Shown: positions 38,670-51,800, counted from the stretch's first letter. The stretch: 64,000 nt of DNA from Laetiporus sulphureus 93-53 (GCF_001632365.1 NW_024468529.1:333952-397951); one strand, 5' to 3'. Notes: a model not told the origin generated them from the letters alone. Numbers and translations are program-made.

Positions 38670-41610
38670 CTAACTCGGCGCTTGAGACGGACCTCCTTGC
38701 AGTGTCTGAAGCTGCATATCAACAGAAGATGCAAAGCTATCTTCAGACACTCCAAACAGAGCAGAGTTTGCCTGCGACTCGCCCTGCGGAGGGTGATCGA
38801 CAAGAATGACCTCGATCTGTCGTGTCCGCGTCGACCACGAGGAGTCTGGGGCGACGCTTGCATTGTCTGGCAGCACGGGCGGCTCTATTCGTACAGGTGG
38901 CACGGATGGTGGCCTCTTTGCTGGCTCCCCGTGGGCTGCGTGCGATAATGTATGGGGACGTCCAACGGGATCGGCCTGCGTTGGAGAACGAGGAGACGAT
39001 GGCTGCGTCCGCGAATCATCGTCCTCAGCTACAATAGACGTTGCTCCAGGAACTGAGGTCCCCGAACGCGCCGCGTCACCCGTCTCGACATGCTTTAGCC
39101 GAGAAAGAGGGACCACCGATCTTCGCTCAGGCTCCACACTACCCCGCCTACTCGCAGGCCCCGACGGCGGCCTCCTCTCCTGCTCGTCTGCCGCCTGCGC
39201 GAGCACATCCAGCGCACTATGCACGCGCGTCAACCGCACGGACGTCGGCGCACCCGCGTGCCCATTCGTATCACGCGCACCCTCCTTCTGCTTCCCCTTG
39301 CCCTTCCTATTCGGCGGCTGGTCGGTGGCGGCTGCACGGACCGGTCTCCGCTTTCGCACTGCGGCGCCAGGCGATGGTGCGGCGACGGGCAGCGTCGCGT
39401 TCCGGCCGAGAGCTCTGCGCTTCTTGGGCGTGGAAGGCTCCAGGGCGGCAGTAGCCGCGCTCCGCGTCTGTACCCTGTGCTCTGTCGCCTCGCCGCCAAC
39501 ACCGACTATTTCGTCCACGTCGAAGTCCTCGCCCACCAGCAATGTTCGCGCAGCGGTGAGCAGCGAGTGGAGCGGGGTCGTCGGTTCCTCCTGCGACCGC
39601 CCGCCCATAGAGAACTGAGTGTGCGAGCTTGTCTGAGAATGCAGTGCAGTTGGAGTGCTCGGGACTGTCTGTGTGCCGGAGGCTGCGGGACTCGAGATAG
39701 GATTAGGAACGTACAAGAACCCAGGTGCAGAGATCGGATAGGATTGAGGAGGTCCGGCCAGAGGCTGGGGTTGCATATGGTGCATTGGAGGTGTCTGGAG
39801 AGCGGTCTGGAAGGGAGGTGCGTGGGGAAAGGACATACTTGAGAATGAGTTCTGTGCAGAAAGTGGGTTTCCAGACACAACGGGCATGAAGGGAGAAAAT
39901 CCAGAGAAACTAGACGGCCCCGGTTGGCCATTCATTCCAAACTGCCAACCATTGAGAGGATACTGGGATGGCCCTCCGAACGAACTCATGCCGAGATTCT
40001 GCTGTCGTTCCCGCTCCTCTCGCTCCCTCACCATTTCTGCCAGGAGTATCGCCCTCATGCGCCCGATCTTCCGAGCCGCGACCAGCAAGCACTCCGCTCG
40101 AGCATCGGACAGAAGCGGGGCACGCTCCCTGCGGAACCTCCTCTCCTTCTCTTTCCGCTTCTTCTGCGGCTTCTCGAGGATTTGTACATGATACTGCTTC
40201 GACGAAGTTGCCGCCTCCGGCGGCGGGCCGGTTGATTGGCCTGCGACACCTTGCGAAGCTGGAGCGTCCGTGAAGATGGTAGCTGCTGGCGCAATGACGT
40301 CCATAGGAAAATTCGACGCTTGCCCGTTGAGCAGCTCATTGCTCCCGTTGGCCTCGAACACGGGCGCATCCATCTCCATGTCATTCAAGAACTCGGCTTC
40401 TGCATAGGCCTGCCCTTCAGCTTCCTGCCGTTGCCGCTGCTGCTGCAACTGAGATGCCTCCTTCAGTGCCTCCAGGTCCTTCGCTCGCTCTCGCTCCTTC
40501 TTGAGTTTCTTCCTCCTATTTTCAGTGTTGTCTTTGACGACGGCTAACTGTGCGAATGCTGGGTGCTGTAGTAGACTGGGGTCATTCAGTATTGATGGCT
40601 GCATGAGTAATAGTGGACGAAGGCGAGAGAGCTCATGCTCGAGTGCGGCCAGGCGACTGTTGGCGTCTGAGAGCTACACCGCGATCGAGGATAGAAATGT
40701 GACAATTGTCAAGTATGAGCTCAAGATGCATCGAAAGCACGAGAAAAGCGACGTACCTTATGCCGGAGGGCCCAATTATCGTCCCTAAGGCGGGAGATCA
40801 AGCGTTCAGACTCCTGCGAAGCGACCATCAGATTCATCCTACTCGTTCACGGCTTGTGGCATGTGACGGGAAGCAAGCGGCGCATATAACCGGCAGGATG
40901 CAGAATGTCATGCGGTATGCATCGTAAATGGGGGGCGGCAAAAGAGCAAGCATATGATGGACAAACCTGCAAGCCATCATGTGTGCATTATCCACTCACG
41001 TAGTCTTTTTCCGCAGCGTCAGTGGCAGCCCGCCGCTTGCCAATGAGGGCTTCTGCGCTCCTCTCCCAGCCTTCGCGTTCAGCCTGCCAGCGTGCATGTT
41101 CTTCCTCCCGTTCTTGTAGTATTTGGTTCCGTTGCTCTGTCAAATCGGCGATGGTCTCTGCCTGGACAGCCAGCTGGGACGTAGAGGGTTTGAGAATCGG
41201 ATGTGTAGTCAAGCGAAGAACCTGAGGAGCGACACGTCCAGCTACGCAATGAGAGAAAGGACGTGTAGGCTCACCATATCTGCAAGTTCGTGCTCTATTG
41301 ATGTAGCACCTGAATTACCAGGACTAGGACCTGCAAAACCAAGTTGCTCAATCCGCGAGCGCATCATCTGTATTTCTGACCGATCCAGCGGCTCTGGCGA
41401 AGGACTAGGCACACGAGCATGTCGTATATGTGTGAGTATGAATGCACTTGGCTCCAAGGCATAGATAGGCTCAGGCGGCGGCATGTGAGGACTCCCGAAG
41501 TGCATCGCATCCGGCGGGAGAGATAACTGAGGGATCGGAGAGGGAGACATGGTGTGCATGATGTCGGATAACTCGAGGGCAAGGCCGTCCGATGCCTGCA
41601 TGTTGGGCAT
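38670..41610 (-). CDS. Large low-complexity protein with N-terminal coiled coil, function unknown
   Basis: Not recognised as a named family. I join separately open blocks into one minus-strand gene. The start is probably ATG 41610 (MPNMQASDGLALELSDIMHT). An intron at about 41225-41273 links ELADM to VLRLTTHPILKPSTS and on through QLAVQAETIADLTEQ. A 186-nt intron (40814-40999, acceptor CTTCGCAG) links DAAEKDY in frame to ESERLISRLRDDNWALRHK. A further intron leads to LSDANSRLAALEHELSRLRP. This makes a continuous coiled coil of about 150 residues. Then comes a basic segment (ENRRKKLKKERERAKD) and a long Pro/Ser/Gln-rich region with a second basic block (KPQKKRKEKERRFRRE), ending PSQAPS at 38670. 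A nuclear protein is plausible, but this is inference. The start is the least certain part. Confidence 0.65.
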
Positions 41611-43322
41611 ACTGCACAACCGAGAACAGAGGCCGACAGCAGAGAGAGCGGCGAGGACGACCGCAAAGGACGGGAAGGATGGCGCTAACGACCGCTTGCA
41701 GAAAGAAACCACCGTTAACACTGGATAAACAATCATCAACAGCGCCAGCTTCGCGCGCGACGTAGGCACGTGGGGAGGCTTTATCACGTGAATTGAATGC
41801 ATGTGATAGGGTTAGGAGTATCGGACCTGATCTTGTAGCAAATAGTCCACCGAGAGCAAAGCTTTGCATGCACGCGCCTTAGAAGGAGTCTGGGGAAGGA
41901 TATGTTTCCCTTCCAAGTATTGGCGGAAGAACTCCACGTGCAACCTCATCCGTGGTGTTAGGAGCGGCCACGGTGGCGCTCAGCTCTGAAATGATGAAAC
42001 TCCACTCTAGTCATGCTGACATGCACCATCCACAACGAACCCTCGAGCTCTATCTATATCGAGAATCTGGGAGCTGTTGCAACTCACGAAACCTGTCGCC
42101 GTTACCCGCAATATTGCCGTCAATTGTCACAATTTCTTGTAATCCATCACCGGTAGTTCAACTGCTCATACAGAGGACGATACATAGACCACTGATATCG
42201 GAGTGGATGCACGACAAGGCATTTCCATGTACAACGAGCCTTCCTTTCCTACCATTCCTGGTCGTGAATGTTACTGAGGCGAAGTATACAGCTCCTCGCG
42301 TACCAAAAGCGACACAGAAGCAATTAAATAAGCGAGAGAAGCACAAATGCAAACTGTTACCCTCCAGTCCCAAAGTCAGAGGAGAATGGCTTACGGGCCG
42401 TTGAGGCATTTTACGAGGGGAACACTTCAGGGCGACCAAATCCCTCGCCTACCATTCCGTCCGGACTTGCCCCTTCAGCCGCATACGTCGTCTGTGCGGG
42501 CTGCGGTGAATCCATGATCAACTATTCTTCTCGTTCGCTGTATACGAATGACGGAAACTTGTCCACCGTAGCCGCAAAACCAATGAGATTATCGTGCTTT
42601 ATTGTCTAGACGAGCGAGACCTACCTGGAGGACCGAAGATACTCGCCCAGTCCGATCTTGTGGTCTGCCCACGACGTGCATCAACTAATGAAGGCAATGG
42701 TAATATGATTTCTCGCACTGACGACCGTCGACACAGCTCGCTCCATTGCACCCACCTTCTCAAAATCACATCGACCCCCGGCCTGTCTGCGCGAATGGAC
42801 AGGCGTTCTGTCTTAGGATTTCCGTACGCTTTCCCCGTCGGATGCATCGGACGCATTCCAACCGCCTCATCCTGCGAAACACTTGCACAGGCTGACGAAG
42901 AGCCAGAAGGGCCGTTGGTTGCGTTCACAGAGGGCAGGTGACACAGGAGTTCCTCGTCTTCAACCTTTTGGAGGGCGTTTGCCGACGGGCTGCGCAAGAA
43001 GCTCTGAAGAAGATGAAAAAAAGCGACATGCAGCCGTATAAAGTACATTGCGTCGGCCACCGGCTTAACACCCAGACGTTTGGTGCATCGAGTGGTTTAC
43101 CGACGTGAAGGCGTCGCACAGTTGGGGAGTAGTGCTTGTTTTACCTGTGTTGTTGTCGAATTTTTCAACGGAGGCATATTAGTTCTACAATTAGCTGCCT
43201 AGAATGTATCGTCACTCAGCACGCTCAAGCCAGATTCATTTGCCATAGCAGACTTTGGCATAGAGGCCTGTTTGGCAGGCAGGTCGCACGCCAAAGATGT
43301 TTGGGATAATTTGCAAAACAGG
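41611..43322. other. Intergenic, 1.7 kb, no supported gene
   Basis: A 153-codon minus frame (42599-43060) and a 150-codon plus frame (41952-42404) have no recognisable domain, conserved motif or splice logic. I cannot exclude a short lineage-specific gene. The left end should contain the promoter of the coiled-coil gene. Confidence 0.4.
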
Positions 43323-43407
43323 TCTCTGGTAGTATATCGGTCAGTACACGCGCCTGTCATTGGATGATGGCGCGCGCGAAAGCGGGGTTCGACTCCCCGC
43401 CAGAGAG
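43323..43407 (+). tRNA. tRNA-Asp (anticodon GTC) with intron of about 13 nt
   Basis: The acceptor stem TCTCTGG/CCAGAGA ends with discriminator G at 43407. The D-stem is GTAT/GTAC. The T-arm CGGGG-TTCGACT-CCCCG is perfect. After CGCGC comes C-T-GTC-A, giving anticodon GTC. The 3' anticodon strand lies within a GCGCGCGCG run, so the intron end can slide by two-base steps. A 13-nt intron leaving a 4-nt variable loop fits best. A T6 run at about 43435-43441 can act as terminator. The A-box-like TGGTAGTATATCGG resembles other eukaryotic Asp tRNAs. Confidence 0.85.
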
Positions 43408-43982
43408 TACGAAGGGCCCTGTGTTTGGCATCCTTCTTTTTTGATGGTGAAAGGAGTGGGTTTTCTGCTGAAAATGTAGTGGAGCAGACGCAGAATGATG
43501 GGGGAAATGATTACGACGGTTTATCCGTGTATTTTAGGCAATTGATGCTTGCTCAGGGGATGTAGGTAGCATATAAAGGCAGACATGTGCTATTCGGACG
43601 GAAACGTCGAATGGAGGTGATGGCGTTGAATTCTCCGCCTGGAGAACCCCCGAGCGACATGCTAGTCGCATGGAATTTGGTATTCAAATACGGCCGGTTT
43701 ATTGTGCGCTGTAAGATGCAACAGGATGCGGGTGCAACGCTCGATGCTCGCAAGATGTAGGCATTCGTGAGCTCGAAAGGACGGCGAGGAGAACCGTCGC
43801 GTGCGCAGCGGAGCCGGTGATCGATGGCTGATCGACCAAGTTTCCCCAGACGGAGACATCGTGCTTTATATCCGCCCCAAGCCTTTGCCCCGCGCCTCCC
43901 GCCCTCTCCCTCCCTCCCTCCCTCTCGCCGCTGCCTGCATTCTCGTGCACAACATTCTCAGCTCGACATCGCTCGACACGCC
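43408..43982. other. Promoter region of the TMEM135-like gene
   Basis: No gene is seen. A TTTATAT element at about 43864-43870 lies some 115 bases before the ATG at 43983. It is followed by a long pyrimidine tract (CCCTCTCCCTCCCTCCC, about 43905-43922), typical of fungal core promoters. Confidence 0.5.
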
Positions 43983-46554
43983 ATGAGTCCCTCTGAATCC
44001 CCGCCTTCTTCCAGCTCAGATAATGCCGACTCTGACGCCGCGCACCAGCCCATATCCCGCGTCCCCTCCTTCATGCAAATCCCCTTCGCGCCCAAGCGCG
44101 CCGTCGCGTCCTTCGAGAACCTTGTCGTGCTGGCCAACTATGAGGAACGCCTCCGCGAAGCGAGGAGGATCGTGTGGCGCGACAGAGGAGAGAAACCGGC
44201 CGACCTGAGTGACCTCTGGGAGTGCTTAGAGCATGCGGGGAGGGGCGGCATGAGTGCGTGCGATATCTGATTGTAATGTTGCTTGCTTGACCTATTCTGT
44301 CTCTGTTGCTAGGGGCTGGCTGGCTGGGGTTCTCTATACGTGCGGGCGTGAACCTCATTCTCCTCATGACCAGAATCAAGAAGATTCCAAGGTAAGCATT
44401 TGGCTCTAGAATATACGTAGAAGCTGGAAATTGGCGAGCAAGCAGAGGCGACGGAAAAATAGTACAAGTCGGCTCATCTTCTACTTACGTGACTGGTTGG
44501 GTGGAAGTGCTGGCTGTTGACATGCTCGTCACAGAAAGTACCGCTTTGCCCTTGTCCGCCGTGCCGCGTTTGGAGAAGACTCCGTCCGATTCGCAGCCAT
44601 GCTCGGTGCGTCTCCCACTTTCTGTATCGGTGCACCATCTTACACGTCTCCGGCGTCACTACGCAGGTTCCTTCGTTGCCATCTACAAGTTAGTCCTCAA
44701 TGCGCTCCCTATCCTCCTCCCATTCCCACCGCCAAACCTCCCCACGCACCGCTCCACATCGCACACGCGCTCGCGCTCCCTCTTCCGCGCGTCCCTGCGC
44801 GCGTCCTCCCATCCATCCGACTCGCCTTTCCAACCCGATGACGGGGATCTCGCTGTCGACGTTGACGGTGTCAAGGCCGGCAAGCGCCGCGGGTCGCGGC
44901 ACGCACGCCTCTCTGCGAGCGCGCAGGCGCACCAGGTGTGGGTGCGTAAGCAGACGAGAAGATGGTATTCGATTTTGGCAGGCTCACTCGCGGGTGGGTT
45001 TGCGGTGCTGTTTGAGAAGAGGGGACGGAGGGCTGCGATTGGGCAGCAGATGTTTGTGCGGTGAGTGGTGGAGACTAGGTTCGTGTCGAATACGGTGGAG
45101 CTGATGGAAAGTGCGCATATATGTGATGCAGAGGCTTGCAGGGCTCGTTCAATTCATTCTCGTCGAAGCATGGGGTCAGCATTCCGAACGGGGACGTGCT
45201 TGTTTTCTCGCTATGGTGAGTTCATGCTGGATTTACCCCTATATGCGGTAGTCTGATACCTGTATAGCTGTGCGCAGATCATGTATGCGTGGTTCGTCCG
45301 TCCGGAGACACTCCCCAGGTCGTATGACACCTGGTACGTGCAGAGCATTTCTTTTAATGGCCTCATGTACTCAAACAGATCTCCTTGCATCTGACAGGAT
45401 CGCAACGGCGAGCAAGGTGTACCGCGAGACGCTCTCCATCCAGAGAGACATGGTACGCGACGGAACGTTCAAGATCAAGGAGATGCAGGCACTAGTCGCG
45501 AAGAAAGTATGCTGGCCAACTTTCGCATTTGGTCGCAGTGCTCTTTCGAACGACATCGCTAATCACTCCGATCTCTTCAGGATACCACCCCCTTTAATCG
45601 CACAGACATGCTTGTCCGCATCGCGCGTGCGTCCCTTCCACCGCCACAGCAATCCTTCGGTTCGCCCTTCGTGCCCTGTTCCGCGCTGCACCCATGGTTC
45701 GACTCGTGCACGATCACACAGCTCGACCGATTCGTCAGCGTGTTCCGGTGGATGCTGCCCATTTACGGCGCACTGCACCTTATCCCGATGCTCCTCTTCC
45801 GCCGCGCGCGTGTGTGGAGGGAGCCGATGCATATGCTTCTGCGCGCGGGGTGGGGCACCGTGCGGAGCTCGGCGTTCCTGGGCGTGTTTGTGTTCATTTA
45901 TCAATGTGCGTGCCGTAGTCTGCCTACCCTGTACGCGTCGTGCTGACTTGGCCGTCGACCGCTAGCACTCTTCTGCCTGAAACACAACCTCTACGAAGAC
46001 CTCACCGCGCTGCGCACCGACGCCGCGCGCGCCTCCACACACCCATTCCTCGCAGCCCTCGCGCGTGCGCTCCCGCAGCCACTGGTGGACTCGCTCGTCG
46101 CGCGGCGCGCGTACTACGTGCTCGGGCTCGCGGCGGGGCTGTCGCTGTTTGTGGAGGATAAGCATCGGCGGGAGGAGCTTGCGATGTATGTGCTGCCGAA
46201 GAGCCTTGAGAGCGCGTGGTTGATGGCGCGGGGGCGTGGGTGGGTGATGCATACTGGGCAGTGGGGGGAGGTGTTGGTGAGTTTTTGTTTTGGACTTGGG
46301 GTGTGGCGGTGGCTGATGTAAGTTGGTGTAGTTGACGGCGGTGGGGATGGGTATGGTTATGGTGCGTTGGGTTTCTGGGACGAGTGGACGATAAACTGAC
46401 TTTTTTGATATCGTATTTTACAGAACACGTACCAAGTAAGCTGCCTGTCATGGTTCATTCCTTCGACGATTGATCCTTTCTACTCCAGAACGACCCGCAA
46501 CATCTCTCCGGCCTCGTCCGCCGGATCTTGTATCAGTTCATTGGCCCAAATTGA
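43983..46554 (+). CDS. TMEM135-like multi-pass membrane protein
   Basis: This is a polytopic protein of the transmembrane protein 135 family, linked in animals to peroxisomes and mitochondrial dynamics; the fungal role is not established. ATG at 43983 gives MSPSESPPSSSSDNADSD and a cytosolic leader. An early segment AGWLGFSIRAGVNLILLM, SFVAIYKLVLNALPILLP and WYSILAGSLAGGFAVLFEKR follow. A short polar region leads to LCCAQIMYAWFVRPETLPRS-like sequence, which matches the family's repeated Y-x-W/PxTLP element. A C-terminal half has HPWFDSCTITQLDRFVSVF, YGALHLIPMLLFRR and SAFLGVFVFIYQSLFCL, then YYVLGLAAGLSLFVEDKHRR. It ends YQFIGPN before TGA at 46552. About ten exons are needed; the final two are short. 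Confidence 0.8.
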
Positions 46555-49500
46555 GGGCCCGTCATGCTTGTCGTGCATACTCGAGTTTGTTCGTGTTCAT
46601 GTACATGCACTTGCCCTTCTCCCCACGCTACGTTATTCATGCCGTCGGCTCTGCCTCACAATTTACACCTTTACCTTTCATCATCACATTGCAACTTGGT
46701 CTGCTATTATCTTGCCGCAACTTCACCCCTTATCACCATATACGTATCTACATTTATACAGATTGATCGACTTATTTCCAAGTAGGTGCATACTTTCTGC
46801 AATCATATGTGCTCGAGGGCAGTAGTACTCCGCTTGCATCTTGCTCGAGAAACTCGGCCCAGCAGTCTTCAGCATATGTTTGCATGAAAAGTGGATGACT
46901 TTTCCGTAGGCCACTTAATTTGGAACAGAAATCTGTTCCAGATCCCAGATTGTTTGCCAGAGTTTAGCTGACATGACAGCATGACATTGTTGAACTTCAA
47001 CACTTGTTTCAAATGCATGGATCTGGAGCATGAGAGCAACCACCCTCTTCAGATGCCTTCAAGCCTCTCATCACAAGTCACATATCAAATTTCAGCATAG
47101 AGATGGCTTGAACATACAGAACCACATTAACTTCAATGAGGTTGGTTCTTACATTGTGGCTTGTGTTCAATTAGACCTAACCAGTTGATAGATCCCCAAT
47201 CAATGTGCTTAGCCATGAGGTGATAGGATATTTACAGCCTAGTAATTAAGGCTTCAACATTTCATCTATATATACTATGTATCCATGGGTTTAATCATAT
47301 ACTATATTCATTTATTTACTATTATACTGTACATGAGGCTATTGAATGCAAGTTAGCAAATTCAGCAGGGGGCTGATGAGCCAATTGAAACTCATATTTT
47401 TCGACAAGTCACCGCTAAAGCACCGGGGGCATCGGGCTGTGATTCCAATGGAATCATTGTGATCACATCATGATCACAGTCACAATGCTGCATGTGATTG
47501 CCCTTTCTTGACACAAGAAAGGCATTAGATCTGAACTGATAATTTAAGCCTTTCTCATCAAGTAGTTGGATTTGTAAGAAAGCTTTGTGAAAGGCATATT
47601 TCATGCCTTCTCTTCCCGTTGATAGGCTCTACAGTGCCTTTACATACTCAGGAAAAGTCAAGCTGTACACAGCACTAAGCACTTGAATAAAGGTATGAGA
47701 AACATCTCACTTTCTCTCACCTTTCTCATGTAGAGAAAGGGTGCTTTCTTTGCAGTGAATGCTACCACATTTTACATTAGCAGAAAATGTTGTAATTTTC
47801 TCATGATGCAAATGTAGTGTCCTAAGAGTGATCTAGGCAGAACTATGCATTTCATACGATGGTTGTGCTCAGTAATATCACAAAGGAACTATGACAACTA
47901 ACCCTGTGAGAACATTTTCAATTTTAACACAATGTTTTTGTTGATAATGTTTTGGCATAATTATATCCAACATTTTGAGTGTGAAGTCAATATGACTGAT
48001 AGGAAAATGGCGGAAGCATTGCTGAGTCATCACGTATATTGTTACCATGCCTTCAAAAATGATATCAACCACATCATTGTGAATGCACATGGCCTATTTG
48101 CATATTATTTCTCTGAAACACCATGAGTGAACGGTCAATCAAACCAGCATTCCAATGCTATGCATACACAATGAGACATGCATTTGAAGGCAGGATGCAG
48201 TATCGAAGCATGTCAGAAAACATTGAGTGATCATTGAGAATATTTCCTGTGTGTGCACAAAATGTTTCCAATCAAATCATTCTGAATAAATTAATTTAGA
48301 GATACACTTATCAAAAAATAGTTAAGTGTAATATAAATCTCAAGGAACCTGTGGTGAGCATGCCTCAATCATCCGCAATTTATTTCTCTGAGCTAAGTTC
48401 TAAATATATCATAATGCGAAACTGACCCCTCTAGATCTTTCATTGTGAGCAACATTTGTGGAGAAATGCGGTGATAAAATTTGACAGAGGCAAGGCACGT
48501 GGAAAAGACTTGTCCACGCTTAAGATCGGATCATCGGGTACCAGTTCGAACTGACAATCATGGAGTCACGTGGTCATCAGAGTATAGATGGAGGGTGAAA
48601 AATGCCCGCACGCACTCTGCTGTACAACAGCCTCCAGCACTGATGTCTGCAATCCATGCGCCTCTCATGCTCTTCCATATTGCAATCGATGAGAAGTTCC
48701 TCAATCACTTCATGGATGAGGAGAAAGGTGTAGGCAAGGTGGATGTGTTTACCAGTCAGCTATGGAGACAATGGAAGTGATTGCAAGGTGAGGGGGTCAT
48801 CCAGGTATGAGATCAGTTTCGTTTCTACTGGTGAACTTGAATGAACAACCTCAGTTGCCCAGCCACTCCTACTGAGTATGTTCTGGTCAGACTATATGCT
48901 ACACGCCCCAAGCAATGGCACATCTGCCTCGCTGAAGCAAGTTGAATTCAATATCATCTTATTTTCATTCAGTATACTGTCTCAGCAAGCTGCCAACATG
49001 CACAAGTAGGCCTGCACTTGATTTCATAGATCAAGCTGTTCAACTTCAGACAGATATCTCTACAAATTCATGCAGTATTATAACACTTCCAGGGATCTGA
49101 AGGAAGCGCACTTTTCTTCTAATCAGATCACTGCAGGACTCGCTGAAGCCCACAAGGCATCTGAAATCCCAAAGTGCATACATCTAAATTTTGAGGGATG
49201 CAAGTACTGAAATCCCCATCTTCAGTGTTCACATCCTGTTCATAGTTCAGTATGGCAAGTGGAACATGTTTGACCAACATTGGCTCAAATATGAGCTTCT
49301 GGAGACGTGAGATCATGTTTGCTTCACTAGTTGCAATCACTTGTATTGACTCATAGACATGGTATCCACATTGTGTGACAGAGCCTCAATCAACTCACAC
49401 ATTCTGCTAGTGTCGATTCTTCTACCCGTGCGCTCTGCATAGTTCTCCCTGCTGAGAAATTGTGGTCGTGTACTTCTGCACAGACTACACGCCCACTGAC

Positions 49501-50101
49501 TATCTCACCTTCGCACACTATGACATATGGTACAGTATCTGCTCGAGAGCTCATGTGCAGTCCATTGCTCATCCATCCAGCTCTAGCTCGCAGGTGAGAA
49601 GAAGGTCCAGGAGGTGCTCACATGCCCCGGCATGCTCAAGAGCTTCCTCAGTGATGCGTTTCAATGGGGCACTTGCTGTGTGACCCTGCACATGCTGCAT
49701 TGGCATGTAGCTCTTTCAACAGCTTTTTCATCAGGCACAGCTGGGCTTCACTTATACATTGGGTGAGAAATGGGGTGAGTGGTGGAAGGTGTAGAAACTG
49801 GAGGACACATAGCAGCTGCATATGTTAAGGGCTGTGATGAAGTGTACAGGAGTGAGGATGGCAGGCAGTGGTGGAGCGCAAATAGGAGAGATGAGGCATG
49901 CAGTGATGGGATGTGCACAGGGAAGGCAAGTTGTTGAGATGCAATGTCGCAAACCAGAGCAGATGATAGAACATGATTATGGGTAAACTCAGTGGATGGT
50001 GATGGAAGACGAGCAGGTGAAAATGCAAAAGTGGGAACAAGGGTGATGGTGATTCAAAAGCAGACAATATAAGTGTCAATAGGGAGCAAACAGAGCACCA
50101 C
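46555..50101. other. AT-rich, CpG-poor region without supported genes
   Basis: From about 46.9 kb the sequence changes character: CpG becomes scarce, TpG and CpA abundant, and no frame above 100 codons has a domain. A 99-codon frame at 48481-48780 may be a fragment of a decayed gene, but I cannot identify it. Short perfect palindromes occur at 46922-46939, 47441-47455 and 47458-47478. I interpret the stretch as degenerate repeat or transposon remains. Confidence 0.6.
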
Positions 50102-50603
50102 TCACCACATATGAGGATCAAATGAATCGATTACATCACTCATGGTTGCCTTTTCTGAATCTGAATCCTCTTTTTCTGATGATGAAGATGAAATGACCTT
50201 GCCTTTGCCCTTTCTCATTGCAGGGGCTGGCTCTGAATCTGAAAATAACACAGATGATATGGCCTTACTCTTGCTCTTGCTTTTGCTTGACATAGTGGAT
50301 GGCCCAGCTTGCGATTTAACTGTCCGATGGAAGCTTCGAGGCAAATGCTTCATTGGTCTTGGCCTCTGGGATAAGGAAACATCTCTGCTGCTGGATGGCA
50401 CAGCAGACTCCTCAGCTAGAATGGACATCACAATTTCTGCGGTTGACAATGGCTGGAAGCCATCTTCACCCTTAACATCGACTGGAAAGAGTTCATGAAT
50501 GTCTGCTAGGCAGGCCATTATGCTGTCTTCATTCCTATTTTCTACACTTCTAGCAAAAGACATAGTGAGTGTCTTGTGAATATCCATTGCAGGCTCGAGC
50601 CAG

Positions 50604-51800
50604 TTGACCTTTTGCATGGCCTCCTGGCTCTGCCACATGGCCGATTCAAGTTGACCATGGAGCTGCTCCATCTTCTGCCGATGATGCTCCCTGGCCATTG
50701 TAAGTTGACCATCTGTGGTACCTAGTTGCTTCTCATACTGTATGATCACTCTGAAGAGGTCTCAGCCTGTCTTTCTGGCTGATTAAATTCATCTCACATT
50801 TTTTGGAGTTTCTTATGAAGCTCCTCGATCTCCAGCTGGTGATGCACCGTGACTGATGCAATTTCACCGTTCTTGATATCAATTTGTCTCTGAAGCTGGT
50901 TGACCTCTCACAAGGTCTCCTGGCTCTGCAGCANNNNNNNNNNNNNNNNNNNNNNNNNNNNNNNNNNNNNNNNNNNNNNNNNNNNNNNNNNNNNNNNNNN
51001 NNNNNNNNNNNNNNNNNNNNNNNNNNNNNNNNNNNNNNAAGGTCTCCTGGCTCTGCAGCATGGCCAATTCAAGTTGAGCATGAAGGTGCTCAATCTCTTG
51101 TCAGTGATGCACCGTGACTGATGCAATTTCACCATTCTTGATATCAATTTGTCCCTGAAGCTGGTTGACCTCTCCTGATGTTACCTGGCTCTGTAGCATG
51201 GTCGATTCAAGTTGAGCATGAAGATGCTTGACCTTCTGCTGGTGATGCTCCGTGATTGACACAATTTGACCATCCTTGATATCTAGTTGCCACCGAAGCT
51301 GGTTAACCTTTTGCAAGGTCTCCTGGCCCTGCAGTGTGGTCAATTCAAGTTGAGAATGAAGATGCTCGACCTCTGGCTGGTGATGCTCTGTGACTGATGC
51401 AGTTTCACTGTTCTTGATATCGAGCTGTTCCTGAAGCTGGCTGATCTCTCATGAGGTCGTTTGGCTCTGCAGCATGGTTGATTCAAGTTGAGCATGAAGA
51501 TGCTTGACCTCCTGCTGGTAATGCTCCATGACTGATGCAATTTCACTGTTCTCGATATCGAGCTGTCCCTGAAGCTGGCTGACCTCTTGCAAGGTCTCCT
51601 GGCTCTGCAGCGTGGTTGATTCAAGTTGAGCACAAAGATACTCGACCTCCTGCTGGTAATGCTCTGTGACTGGTGCAAGTTGACAGTTCACGATATTCAA
51701 CTGCTCCTTAAGCTGGTTGACATCTCGCAAGGCCTCCTGGCCCTGCTGTGTCACCAATTCAAGTTGACCATTTGCTCTATGAAGTTCCTCGCAAAGCCCG
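50604..51800. repeat. 138-bp tandem repeat (46-residue unit)
   Basis: The marker AAGTTG inside CAAGTTGAGCATGAAG begins at 51071, 51209, 51347, 51485, 51623 and 51761, exactly 138 bases apart each time. Related but more diverged units lie left of the gap (one around 50604-50735 and a part before 50933). Each unit encodes one 46-residue coiled-coil module on the minus strand. Units differ by scattered, mostly transition-type changes. Confidence 0.9.
50934..51038. other. Assembly gap (105 N)
   Basis: A run of 105 unknown bases lies inside the 138-bp tandem repeat. The matching word TGGCTCTGCA starts at 50921 and 51048, 127 apart, not a multiple of 138, so the N count is an estimate and the true repeat number is unknown. 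Confidence 0.99.

Noticed and set aside
42599..43060. 153-codon minus-strand frame
   Set aside because: No homology seen, no supporting introns and average codon use; kept as an intergenic note only.
48481..48780. 99-codon frame as a gene
   Set aside because: No domain, located in CpG-depleted sequence and without splice context; probably a remnant.
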